Shown piece after piece: positions 26,456 to 34,898 of a stretch of DNA of 59,732 nucleotides. Below the pieces are notes generated by a model that saw only the letters and a program-made list of their open reading frames with translations, was not told the origin of the DNA and ran no database searches. Both the position numbers and the translations under genes were made by a program. Each line of letters starts with the position of its first letter. Within the stretch, counting starts at the first letter, position 1. Origin of the DNA: Methanosaeta sp. PtaB.Bin018 (GTDB lineage Archaea > Halobacteriota > Methanosarcinia > Methanotrichales > Methanotrichaceae); contig MVQH01000098.1 of the NCBI GenBank assembly GCA_002067755.1, positions 1 to 59,732 of the forward strand. The letters are read 5' to 3'.

Positions 26456-27060
26456 AAGCTCAGCGCGCCTTTAGGGCATGCCTCAACGCAACGCCCGCAT
26501 TTGATGCAGTCGGGCATCTCTTGGATTTCTTTCACAGGCAGCTGCATGGGGCAGACCTTCTGGCACTTGCCGCATTTGATGCACTTCTGCCTATCTACCA
26601 CAAGCGGGTGTTTGCTTCCTCCAATGGCTCTTTGAAGAGTTCCCATTGGGCAAAAGGAGCACCACGCCCTGGGTGCGAACGCCACTCCGAAAAGGATTGA
26701 GACCGACGTGGTAAGGATGCACATGGTGACGAAGACCATTCCAACTTTATCCACAACGCCCTGCGTCTGAATTATGCGAAAGACCATGAATCCCATCAGG
26801 GCCACGAAGATGGGGGTCCGAATCCACATGCTTCTAAAAGTCGGCGGGATCTTGGCTTTGCGGCTGATTGGGGCGATCCAGAAGTCGGCGAAGCTTCCTC
26901 TGGGGCAGAGGTTGCCGCAAAACCACCTGCCCCGAAAGGGAGCAATGATCATCAAGCTGGCAAAAACGAGCAAGAGAAAATAGCCAAGCTTGGGATAGAA
27001 GACCCCGCCGATGGAGACTATCAGGACTATGATTCCGAGGTATGGTGTAATTTTGAGCAT
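26452..27060 (-). CDS. Membrane 4Fe-4S protein, NapH/NosR-like
   Basis: This 202-residue protein has about four transmembrane helices (near 5-45, 82-98 and 108-128), two CxxxCP motifs on loops (CGNLCPRGSF and CSFCPMGTLQ), and a C-terminal pair of 4Fe-4S clusters in CIKCGKCQKVCP and CIKCGRCVEACP. The arrangement is that of NapH/NosR/CcoG-type membrane ferredoxins that move electrons between the membrane and soluble partners. No nitrate or nitrous oxide reductase gene is present, so the partner is unknown. Confidence 0.8.
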   Translation of the reverse strand: MLKITPYLGIIVLIVSIGGVFYPKLGYFLLLVFASLMIIAPFRGRWFCGNLCPRGSFADFWIAPISRKAKIPPTFRSMWIRTPIFVALMGFMVFRIIQTQGVVDKVGMVFVTMCILTTSVSILFGVAFAPRAWCSFCPMGTLQRAIGGSKHPLVVDRQKCIKCGKCQKVCPMQLPVKEIQEMPDCIKCGRCVEACPKGALSF

Positions 27061-27072
27061 ATCACAAGATCC

Positions 27073-28032
27073 TCACTGATGGCTGCCAGAGACTTCTCCT
27101 AAGCTCTCTTCCTCCAGCTCCCACCCAAGTCTCTCTCTTATTATCAAGTAGCTCATCTCCGGCGGTATGGCCCCCGCCTCTGTGCAGATCAGATCTATGT
27201 ACTGGTGGGGCGTGACGTCGAACGCAGGGTTTCGCACCTTCACGTGCTTGTATTTGGAGATATCAGGCAAGACCTCCTCGGGCTCTCGCTCTTCGATTGT
27301 GACCAGCTCTCCCAGGATGGTCTTGGGGCTGAACTTGTAAGTTTCTGCTGCCACCATGAAGCTCGTTCTGGCCTCTCGGGCAGAGAGGGCTATCTGGGCG
27401 GTGCCGATTTTATTGACCAGTGTACCATTGGCGGTGATCACATCCGCACCCACCACCACCAGGTCGACCTCATTCATGACGCTTCTAACAGCCGAGTCGA
27501 CGATCAGCTCTGTCTCGACTCCGAGCTTGTCAAGCATTCCGATTGTGGTAATGCCCTGAAACCTGGGCCTCGACTCCGTTGCTATGACTTTGATCTTCTT
27601 TCCTGCCTTATGTGCAGTGCTTATGACTGAAAGAGCAGCCCGGGAGTTGCAGTGAGTCAGCACTGTATCACCGTCTCTAATCCTGCGGCTGCCGATCTGA
27701 CCTATCCTCTCCACAGCTTTCCTGGAGCTCTTAATGAAGCGATCGGCATTTTCTATCACTGCCTGGCGAGCGGATTCCAGGTCGCTGGCTTGATATTTTG
27801 TAACCATCCGTATGGCGTTGGAGAGGGAAACTGCTGTGGGCCTGGTTTTAAAAAGCACATCGGCAGCCCACTGAATCTCTGAGTTGAACTCTTCGAGGCT
27901 CTGGACTTGCAGACCGAGGGAAAAATCCCTCAAAGAGGCAGCCGCTGCAGTGGCAATCCTGCCGGCTCCTCTGATTTGCATGCTGCGGATCTTTTCTGCT
28001 GTTTCCAGCACCTGGTCCATTGAATTCATCAT
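27073..28032 (-). CDS. Ribose-1,5-bisphosphate isomerase (eIF2B alpha-like family)
   Basis: This protein of about 319 residues belongs to the eIF2B-alpha/MTNA superfamily. Key motifs are MQIRGAGRIATAAA near the N-terminus, the catalytic-Cys region THCNSRAALSV, and VVGADVITANGTLVNKIGT with the acid residue. In archaea such proteins convert ribose-1,5-bisphosphate to ribulose-1,5-bisphosphate, feeding type III RubisCO in AMP recycling. Annotation as a translation factor is a common mistake for this family. The open frame extends to 28095 but the Met cluster at 28032-28020 begins the family alignment. Confidence 0.82.
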   Translation of the reverse strand: MMNSMDQVLETAEKIRSMQIRGAGRIATAAAASLRDFSLGLQVQSLEEFNSEIQWAADVLFKTRPTAVSLSNAIRMVTKYQASDLESARQAVIENADRFIKSSRKAVERIGQIGSRRIRDGDTVLTHCNSRAALSVISTAHKAGKKIKVIATESRPRFQGITTIGMLDKLGVETELIVDSAVRSVMNEVDLVVVGADVITANGTLVNKIGTAQIALSAREARTSFMVAAETYKFSPKTILGELVTIEEREPEEVLPDISKYKHVKVRNPAFDVTPHQYIDLICTEAGAIPPEMSYLIIRERLGWELEEESLGEVSGSHQ

Positions 28033-28139
28033 CCCAGTCGTTTCAGTCGAATTAGGATAAATCCGTTTTCCATGTGCAAATAGAATAACAGACAAAAATT
28101 ATTAATATATCTGATGCATCCTTCTCATGGGAGCTGTCG

Positions 28140-28670
28140 ATGGAGGAGAACGACCAGGAATTCTTGCGCGCTCTGCATGAAGAGAAGATTCGCACCCAGA
28201 ATGAGCGAGCAGAGCTCGTCACCAGAAAGCTGGCCTTCATCACAGTCCTGTTCGGCCTGAGTTCAATAAACCCTAAAATTATAATCTCCGATATCTGTTG
28301 GCTTCTCTACTTCGTTCCACTCGTCGCGATCAGCTACGATCTTTACATCATGTCTGCTGATTCGAGAATAAAGCGCATAGGCATCTTCCTGGGGAAGCAT
28401 CCAATCTCCTCTGCTGGAGAGGCTGAGCGTGAATGGGAGCAATTCTGCACAGAGTACCGGGATGGCTTGGCTCCGTCTGCCAATATGCTCTTCTCCGCAA
28501 TAGTGACCATAGGTGCGGCAGTCTTCATCCGGTCTCAAATGACTGCGACCCTTGGATATTTCAAGCTGTGGTTTGCCTTCTGGCTGGTAGCATCGCTCGC
28601 GACCATCGTTATTTTATGGATCAGGCATAAAGAGCTGATAGAAAACATAGGAAAATATAAGGCAGCTTAA
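28140..28670 (+). CDS. Four-helix membrane protein of unknown function
   Basis: This 176-residue protein has a charged N-terminal helix (EENDQEFLRALHEEKIRTQNERAEL), two hydrophobic segments near 32-70 (LAFITVLFGLSS, WLLYFVPLVAISYDLYI), an acidic loop, and two more helices near 118-160. I do not recognise a family. It faces away from the R15P isomerase gene, with about 100 bases between starts. Confidence 0.6.
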   Translation: MEENDQEFLRALHEEKIRTQNERAELVTRKLAFITVLFGLSSINPKIIISDICWLLYFVPLVAISYDLYIMSADSRIKRIGIFLGKHPISSAGEAEREWEQFCTEYRDGLAPSANMLFSAIVTIGAAVFIRSQMTATLGYFKLWFAFWLVASLATIVILWIRHKELIENIGKYKAA

Positions 28671-28694
28671 GCCAATCAGGCCATTGAAATAAAA

Positions 28695-28722
28695 CATATC
28701 CAGGATGTTTTGCCTGGATATG
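28695..28722. terminator. Bidirectional terminator hairpin
   Basis: CATATCCAGG and CCTGGATATG form a 10-bp stem with an ATGTTTTG loop in the short gap between two convergent genes. Confidence 0.55.
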
Positions 28723-28742
28723 CTGCCCTGAAAGCTGTCGTT

Positions 28743-30503
28743 TTATGTCGTTGCATGGTCTGCCTGATAGGCCTGTTCGATGGTTGTGAACTGAATCTGG
28801 TCTCCTCCGGTGCTTATCATCCATTGGATCGCTGCCTCAAATGCGGCAGAGTCTTTCTGTTGTTGTTCAGTCTGATAGAAACCAACCCAATTGCCGTCCT
28901 CGTCATAAGGTCCTGAATAGAACGTATTTGGATGGATCTCAATCAGGAAATAGTTGTTGTTGGATGACAGAAACGCATTGAATGCCGGTTTAAATTCTGC
29001 ATCGACGTCATTGTACCCCAAGAACAGTCCATCGTCTGTCCAGTCCTCCCAATAGTAGCTAGGTACGAATTGCTCGATTGATGCGTCAGCTCCTGTGACA
29101 GCTTCGCCTGATATCGAATGGAAGCCCAGGGTTTTGGCTGCGAGAACGGTGTTCACATCGGCCTCATCATACGGAGGGACGAATGTATAAGGCCGCCAAT
29201 TGGGATTGGCACTCGATGCGGTTGCGCCTTGGGCGGTTGGGACAGATGTTCCAATCGCGGCTTTCAATATATCCATGCCAGTTTGCATATCGCCCAATTG
29301 CTGCGTATAAGTCTCTCCCTTAAATGACGTGTGCTGATATCCATGCTGGGCAATCTCGACATAATTTGGATCCAGATTCTGTAGCCAGTTGATGTAGTAT
29401 AGCTCCCAATTTGCCAGGTTCGATGCCTGAGTTGCATCTGGGACTGTGATTGGCACAACAGCAAATGTTGCTGCAAGCTTCGTTGAGCCCGTCTGAGAAG
29501 TTGCAATGCTCTTCATCCAGTCGAATCCCGCAGAACTCCACCAGGTGTCATCTGCCCTTATGATGACTTTCTTGACATTGCTAGCAGTCGGCGTAGTTGT
29601 AGCCGGTGGCACGTAGTTTGCCAAGTCCACAGAGCCCACGCCGCTCACTATGCCAGCCCTCCTGACCAGGTCGACGGTAGTGCTGGATGTAGATGCAAGC
29701 GTCACCGGAGTCGCACCTGATGCCGTCGAGGTGCTGCTATAAGTTCCCACGATATGGGCATCCTGCTCGAGCTGAGTATTATCCTGCTTCATCGCAGCGC
29801 CTTCAATTAGGCCAGTCACTGTGCCCTTGGCGGTGGTGCTTATGGATGCAATCGGCGAGTTGGCTAACTCTGCATTATTCAGGCTACTCTTGGTTCTTGA
29901 TACGGCGGCTGGCACCTGGCGGGCAGTTGAATCGAGCTTAATTGTGCCGGTGGCTCCGTCAAACGACTGGAAGGCACACACACCGCTTGCAGAAGCCTCA
30001 GCGAGATTGTGATATCCGAGAAGGTTTCCGTTAGTAACACTTGTGCTAACCCCCACATCGTATCCTGCTCCATTGCAGGCCTTTGCATACGCCTTGATGG
30101 ACTTCGCTGAATTGACATCCAAGGCTTCACCTGCGAGGACTGGATCGGTATTTGCTGCGAAGGAGGTGCCCTCCCCTGGATACAGGCTGTAGGTGTATGA
30201 ATATCCCTTTGCTCTCTGTATATTTACACCCACTTCGACGTAAGATCCTGCCTTGTTGCCGACACTGTGGCTATCTGTCAGGCTAACAGTTCCGGTTCCC
30301 TTTGCAGTGCTCGAAACCGAGTGCGTCAGGCCCCATTTATCGATGGTGGTAAAGCCTTTGACTACGTCATTCACACCCGCCCCAAGCTTCGTGGTATAGC
30401 TTCCTTTATCACTACTAACGGATAAAGTGACAGAGTAGGCGCATGGCGCAAGAAAGATTACCGCCAACATAATGCACGCGATCAATCGCGCTTTTTCTTT
30501 CAC
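28743..30503 (-). CDS. Secreted polysaccharide deacetylase-like protein (CE4/DUF2334) with unique N-terminal domain
   Basis: The start is GTG at 30503 because AGGAGGG lies at 30510-30516; it gives a clean signal peptide (KEKARLIACIMLAVIFLAPC). The 586-residue product has an N-terminal Ser/Thr/Gly-rich domain (about 25-310) with GTGTVSLTDSHS-type repeats. A deacetylase-like barrel follows: motif 1 in IIRADDTWW, motif 2 in AQHGYQH (the H-x3-H metal pair) and motif 3 in FVPPYDE. It may deacetylate or bind an N-acetylated surface glycan. Its presence next to the GT2/GH153-like cluster supports this. A TATA-like TTTATAAAT lies near 30570. Confidence 0.75.
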   Translation of the reverse strand: MKEKARLIACIMLAVIFLAPCAYSVTLSVSSDKGSYTTKLGAGVNDVVKGFTTIDKWGLTHSVSSTAKGTGTVSLTDSHSVGNKAGSYVEVGVNIQRAKGYSYTYSLYPGEGTSFAANTDPVLAGEALDVNSAKSIKAYAKACNGAGYDVGVSTSVTNGNLLGYHNLAEASASGVCAFQSFDGATGTIKLDSTARQVPAAVSRTKSSLNNAELANSPIASISTTAKGTVTGLIEGAAMKQDNTQLEQDAHIVGTYSSTSTASGATPVTLASTSSTTVDLVRRAGIVSGVGSVDLANYVPPATTTPTASNVKKVIIRADDTWWSSAGFDWMKSIATSQTGSTKLAATFAVVPITVPDATQASNLANWELYYINWLQNLDPNYVEIAQHGYQHTSFKGETYTQQLGDMQTGMDILKAAIGTSVPTAQGATASSANPNWRPYTFVPPYDEADVNTVLAAKTLGFHSISGEAVTGADASIEQFVPSYYWEDWTDDGLFLGYNDVDAEFKPAFNAFLSSNNNYFLIEIHPNTFYSGPYDEDGNWVGFYQTEQQQKDSAAFEAAIQWMISTGGDQIQFTTIEQAYQADHATT

Positions 30504-30643
30504 TAAAAACCCTCCTGTTATTAAAGGACGTATAAAGCGGTCCAAAGGTACACCATAATTTACGCACACAAAATTTATAAAGATCTAAGTGTATCCAGTT
30601 CGTATGCGCGATCCCTAATAGCATTACTGATGACTAGGATTGT

Positions 30644-30651
30644 AAAAAAAT
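30644..30651 (-). terminator. Oligo-T terminator after the secreted 155-aa gene
   Basis: The minus strand has a run of seven T within GGATTTTTTTACAATCC, about 30 bases past the stop at 30681. Flanking GGAT/ATCC can pair weakly. Confidence 0.4.
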
Positions 30652-30680
30652 CCAGTGAGCAGACAGCAGTTTTGTCCGCA

Positions 30681-31148
30681 TCACTGGGGAATCCAGGTGG
30701 CTGTCTCAAGCGTCCCAGTGCAGTATTGCTTCGTCGTAGAATTCTGGCATTTGATCCACAGCTCAACGAACCTTCCAAATACAACCAGCCCGTCTTCCGG
30801 CAAAATTTCACCTGCATACATCCAGTTCCTTTCTTTGGAGTCTGATGATAATGATACAACAGTGACATCCATATTGAGTTTCCCGTTATTTGTTATGCCT
30901 GCAACGACGAACGTTGGTATTCCTCCTGGACTGCTCCAGGCAATCTTAGTACTATTATTAACAAGTTTGATTGGGACTTTTATGACTACAGGGGAGGAAA
31001 ATTCGCCATCATTCGATATGTTCTCCTGCAGCTTAGCAGAGATAGCTGATGTCTGCCCTCCGCTCCTTGTCTCCTGGGCTTGTGCCATCGAGCCCATCAC
31101 AATCAAAGCTGATGCCGCCAATAATACCCAAAAATTTCTGCTGTTCAT
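30681..31148 (-). CDS. Secreted protein of unknown function (155 aa)
   Basis: The N-terminus is a signal peptide (MNSRNFWVLLAASALIVMGS, cleavage after AQA). The mature part of about 130 residues is beta-rich (VVIKVPIKLVNNSTKIAW, PTFVVAGITNNGKLNMDVTVV) and ends in a segment with two cysteines (WIKCQNSTTKQYCTGT) that may form a disulphide. It looks like a small surface or extracellular beta-sandwich. No family is recognised. It lies between the deacetylase gene and the GT2 gene. Confidence 0.6.
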   Translation of the reverse strand: MNSRNFWVLLAASALIVMGSMAQAQETRSGGQTSAISAKLQENISNDGEFSSPVVIKVPIKLVNNSTKIAWSSPGGIPTFVVAGITNNGKLNMDVTVVSLSSDSKERNWMYAGEILPEDGLVVFGRFVELWIKCQNSTTKQYCTGTLETATWIPQ

Positions 31149-31285
31149 CTCAACACCATTTTTTGTTTTTATCGTTGAAGGCTTTGGGCCTCGAGTATAT
31201 GAATAATCTGCTAATAATATGTAGGTGTTAAAAATAAGGACCTGCAGTAGATCGCTGAAAATTGTAAAAGCTTAACACTGGCAAA

Positions 31286-31297
31286 CATTTATAATCG
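31286..31297 (+). promoter_or_regulatory. TATA box for the GT2 gene; probably leaderless transcript
   Basis: CATTTATAATCG ends about 24 bases before the ATG at 31321, and no Shine-Dalgarno motif is present. Archaeal transcription starts about 25 bases after the TATA centre, so the mRNA should begin at or near the start codon. Confidence 0.5.
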
Positions 31298-31320
31298 ATA
31301 GGTTAAGGACTCATTTTAAT

Positions 31321-32718
31321 ATGGGCTTTCCAGTTGCCATCCCTGCCATAGGTTCCCAAGCATTATTGGGCGCATATGCAAAGCTGAAAAGAGATCCCGT
31401 TAAATACGAATGCCCAGCGAACTATATGCCAGAGGTGGACGTCGTCATACCTGCATTCGGTGCAGCTAAACGAATCCCATACGCTCTGACTTCATTAGCA
31501 GATCAAACCTACAGCAATATCGGAAAAATTACAATTGTCGATGATGGCTCTCCGGACAGGACTTCAGATGCTGCAAAGCTGTTTGGGGAAGAGCTTGGTT
31601 TGGACTTAGAGATCATAAGGAGGGAGAGGTCCCAAGGCAAGACACCTTCGATCAAGCAGATTGCAAGAAGGGGAGGGTCAGAAAAATTGTTCGTCTTCGA
31701 TGAAGATACGATCCTCGCGCCAAATTATATTGAAAGGGTGAGGGCACCTCACTACAACGAAAAGGTTGCCAGCTCCTTTGGAATTGTACGGCCTCTCACG
31801 AGGAAACAGAAATTTACATTCTACAGATCGCAGATCGAGCCACTCGTTATGCGATTGCAGAGCTCCTGCCCTCAGGATAAAAAATCTCTGCTAGACGAGC
31901 TTGATGTGAAGATGGGGTTTAAAGAGAGTTTGAGGTATTATTCCACCAGATGGCTCGTAGAGAAGTACCGCCATGGCCTGTACACCTCCGACCAGTACTT
32001 CATGCGAGACAGTCAGCTCAGACTGTTTGGAACAACGCTTTTTCCTGTCGGCTGTGGGGTCATGTATGACAGAGAGAAACTAAAAACGATCTTCGATGAT
32101 TTTGAGAGAGCCCTTGGAGATAACCTGACCACATCTGAGGATATCTTCGTGGGGTTTGGATTTTGTAACAAGGGTCTGGTAAATGCCCAGGTAAAGGATA
32201 CATTTATGGTCACAACAGAGCCTCACATCAAGCGCTTACCACATCAGTCAATACTGTGGGGCTCTTCCTTTATTCAGAGCGCATACTATTTTGGGAGTTT
32301 GACAAAGAGCTTTAGGAAAAAAGATCTCAGGCTAGCTGCACTTCCGCAATCCAAGGGGAGGTCAAAGGGAGAATACAAGGCAATTTCTTCATTTTCCCAC
32401 TCATCCTCAGAAAATAATCACAGGCAACCTCTTGGCTGGTGTATCGCACCGCCAATGCTCGAAAAAATAACCTATCCTTTGATTCTGATATATCTTGCTC
32501 TCCTTTTGCCTGAGTTTGCGATAGCGATGGTATTGGCTGAATTTGGGGTGTATTCGATTACCACGTATGCATCAGTGCCCGATGATGAAAAGGAAGGCCT
32601 CATCTCAAGCCTTTTTCTCTCAGAGATCATCAGACTGCTGAGCTTGTCTCTCGATATTTATATGTTAGGAAAGTTTGCCTACGACATTGCACGGGGTGAT
32701 CGGAATTGGAGAAAATAA
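31321..32718 (+). CDS. Processive-type GT2 glycosyltransferase, membrane-bound
   Basis: This 465-residue inverting glycosyltransferase has a GT-A domain with VDDGSPDRT (near 80), the metal-binding FDEDT (near 135), and TSEDIFVGF (near 265) as the catalytic acid motif. HQSILWGSSF follows where Q-x-x-R-W sits in hyaluronan/PNAG synthases. The C-terminus carries hydrophobic helices (YPLILIYLALLLPEFAIAM and others). It is therefore a candidate polymerase for the exopolysaccharide whose modifying enzymes follow. The substrate is not provable from sequence. Confidence 0.78.
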   Translation: MGFPVAIPAIGSQALLGAYAKLKRDPVKYECPANYMPEVDVVIPAFGAAKRIPYALTSLADQTYSNIGKITIVDDGSPDRTSDAAKLFGEELGLDLEIIRRERSQGKTPSIKQIARRGGSEKLFVFDEDTILAPNYIERVRAPHYNEKVASSFGIVRPLTRKQKFTFYRSQIEPLVMRLQSSCPQDKKSLLDELDVKMGFKESLRYYSTRWLVEKYRHGLYTSDQYFMRDSQLRLFGTTLFPVGCGVMYDREKLKTIFDDFERALGDNLTTSEDIFVGFGFCNKGLVNAQVKDTFMVTTEPHIKRLPHQSILWGSSFIQSAYYFGSLTKSFRKKDLRLAALPQSKGRSKGEYKAISSFSHSSSENNHRQPLGWCIAPPMLEKITYPLILIYLALLLPEFAIAMVLAEFGVYSITTYASVPDDEKEGLISSLFLSEIIRLLSLSLDIYMLGKFAYDIARGDRNWRK

Positions 32719-32803
32719 CAGCAACGTTCAGGTCTAGTGCTGGCTTTCGACAGACCTCTAAAGGTATTTATCCTTTGTAGAAGAAGCATATAGGCTGGTT
32801 ACA

Positions 32804-33742
32804 ATGGGCGAAAAAGTATTGATTACAGGTGGAGCAGGTTTCATAGGCTCGCACCTTGCTGAATGCTTATTGAAGCGCGGCGATGAGGTAGTGGTCTTCG
32901 ATGATTTTAGCGCTGGCAGGAAGTCCAATCTCACTGGCGTGATCGATCAGATAGAATGCTTTGAAGGAGACATACGTGATAGAAGGGCCATCGATAAATG
33001 CCTAGATGGGGTTGGCACAGTCTATCATATGGCGGCAATAGTCGGCGTCAATGTAGTCACTAAGTTGCCAGATAGCGAAACTGTGGATGTAGACCTGAAT
33101 GGAACCAAAAATTTGCTCGATGCATGTAAAGATTCTGGCGTTAGTAAATTATTTTTTGCTTCGAGCTCAGAGGTTTATGGCCACTATCAGCAGGAAAAAT
33201 TGCCTATGTCGGAGGATGACGATTTCTCATCAGATACCGAATATGGAAGAGCGAAGTTTCGCGCCGAGATGCTATGCAAGAGATATTATGAAGACTATGG
33301 ACTTAGGACCTCCTCTGCCAGGTATTTTAACGTTTACGGCCCACGACAGTCTTTAAATGGATATGCAATTCCTCATATGATCCATGCCGCACTAAGAAAT
33401 AAACCAATTGAAGTCCATGGCAACGGAAAGCAGATAAGAGATTTCACATATATAGACGATACAGTTGATGCAACCATCAGGATCTGCGACGGGGGATACG
33501 GCGGAGAGGTCTTCAACATAGGGACTGGAAGATCGATCAACATGAATGACTTGGCGAACCTTATTATCGGTCTATGTGATTCAAAATCAGAGATAGCATA
33601 TATTCCGAAAAGGAGACCGACGGATTTGCAGGATAAGTATTCTGACCCAAGCAAAATAAAGAAAATGCTTGGTTGGGAGCCCAGCGTTGGATTGGAAGAA
33701 GGGTTGATCAGGACGATCGAGTACTACAAAGCATGTCTGTAA
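32804..33742 (+). CDS. NAD-dependent nucleotide-sugar epimerase (GalE/WbpP-like)
   Basis: This 312-residue extended SDR has an N-terminal TGGAGFIGSHLAE (about 7-19), a serine in FFASSSEVYG, a YGRAKF motif supplying the catalytic Tyr and Lys (near 146-150), and RYFNVYGPRQ. These are typical of UDP-glucose/UDP-GlcNAc 4-epimerases. A TATA-like GTATTTATCC lies about 30-40 bases upstream. In this cluster it may make UDP-GalNAc or UDP-GlcNAc for the downstream polymer, an inference from position. Confidence 0.85.
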   Translation: MGEKVLITGGAGFIGSHLAECLLKRGDEVVVFDDFSAGRKSNLTGVIDQIECFEGDIRDRRAIDKCLDGVGTVYHMAAIVGVNVVTKLPDSETVDVDLNGTKNLLDACKDSGVSKLFFASSSEVYGHYQQEKLPMSEDDDFSSDTEYGRAKFRAEMLCKRYYEDYGLRTSSARYFNVYGPRQSLNGYAIPHMIHAALRNKPIEVHGNGKQIRDFTYIDDTVDATIRICDGGYGGEVFNIGTGRSINMNDLANLIIGLCDSKSEIAYIPKRRPTDLQDKYSDPSKIKKMLGWEPSVGLEEGLIRTIEYYKACL

Positions 33743-33774
33743 AATCTGCTTTTTAGCTGAAGAAAAAGGCGACA

Positions 33775-34884
33775 ATGACCATTGAACGAGTTCGGGTGAA
33801 AGAGAGGGTGAGAAGAGATCAAATGGTGATTTGTGGCCTTCTTATAATTTGTACTATTGCCGCAGGTCGTATAAATGTATGCAGCGCAGAGCCTTTTGCA
33901 AGGCCCGTCTATCTAGCACAGATCGATGCCCAGACGGTAATTGGCCATGGCAGCCAAGCCGTGATAGATGATCTGATCGAAGGAGGAATAAATACAGTTG
34001 CCTTGCAGGTCTTCCCGGACGAAGGAGAGGATGGAGTTTATTGGAACTCAAGCCTGGTGCCTACGAAGAGAGATCTGCTTGGCATGTTCATTGACAGAGC
34101 CCATGAAAAAAATCTCAGCGTCTGGGCGTGGATGGTTACGCTCGACATGCCCGTGGTTTATGAATCGCACCCTGAATGGAGGGTCAAGGCCTATATAAAT
34201 GGAAGATACACAGAGGACACAGGGTGGTACAGGAGGGTCAGCCCCTTCGTGGATGATAATAATGAGTTCATAAAAAGCCTGTACAAGGAGATCGCTCAAA
34301 GGTATCATGTAGACGGATTTTTATTGCAGGACGATCTATATCTAAGCTATGAGGAAGGCTTCGACAATGCATCCATGAGGGCATTTGAGCACTCTTTTGG
34401 AAAAAAATTGACAGGGGATATACTGCAATCGGATTCGGATGCAGCTATTTTTTGCGATTGGAAGGCAAAGCAGATAACTCATTTGGTCAGAGACATAACT
34501 GCAGAGGTCAAGGCCATAGATCCAAGAGTGGTGGTAGCCGTAAATGTGTATCCAGAGACTGTCACTCTGGAGCCTAGTAATGATATATGTAATAACTTCA
34601 ATGATATTGCAGATAGTGCAGACTATGTCGCTGTCATGGCATATCACAAACTAGATCCGATTCATCCAGTTGGCTGGGTTGGTATTGTGACAAAAGATGC
34701 CGTACAAAAGGTCGGTTCCGATAAGGTCATATTAAAAATACAGGGGACTGATTGGAACAATGATCACAAATTGAAAAATGACGAGGTAAATTTGGCTTTG
34801 AGTTTGGCAAGGGAGAACGGGGCCAAGAATCTCGGGATCTATCTCTACAACTATATGATGTCTGATTATGGATTGAAATTCTAA
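33775..34884 (+). CDS. Secreted glycoside hydrolase-like protein resembling the PgaB C-terminal (GH153) domain
   Basis: This 369-residue exported protein has a hydrophobic N-terminus (VICGLLIICTIAA) and a TIM-barrel-like body. The segment YHVDGFLLQDDLYLSYEE corresponds to the DD motif of PgaB-type hydrolases, and SVWAWMVTLDMP, VVVAVNVYPE and DYVAVMAYH fit the same barrel. In bacteria PgaB joins this domain to a deacetylase; here the deacetylase is the separate next gene. The likely role is trimming a beta-1,6-glucosamine-type polymer outside the cell. The true start may be the Met at residue 17. Confidence 0.65.
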   Translation: MTIERVRVKERVRRDQMVICGLLIICTIAAGRINVCSAEPFARPVYLAQIDAQTVIGHGSQAVIDDLIEGGINTVALQVFPDEGEDGVYWNSSLVPTKRDLLGMFIDRAHEKNLSVWAWMVTLDMPVVYESHPEWRVKAYINGRYTEDTGWYRRVSPFVDDNNEFIKSLYKEIAQRYHVDGFLLQDDLYLSYEEGFDNASMRAFEHSFGKKLTGDILQSDSDAAIFCDWKAKQITHLVRDITAEVKAIDPRVVVAVNVYPETVTLEPSNDICNNFNDIADSADYVAVMAYHKLDPIHPVGWVGIVTKDAVQKVGSDKVILKIQGTDWNNDHKLKNDEVNLALSLARENGAKNLGIYLYNYMMSDYGLKF

Positions 34885-34898
34885 TTAAATTTAAGTAT

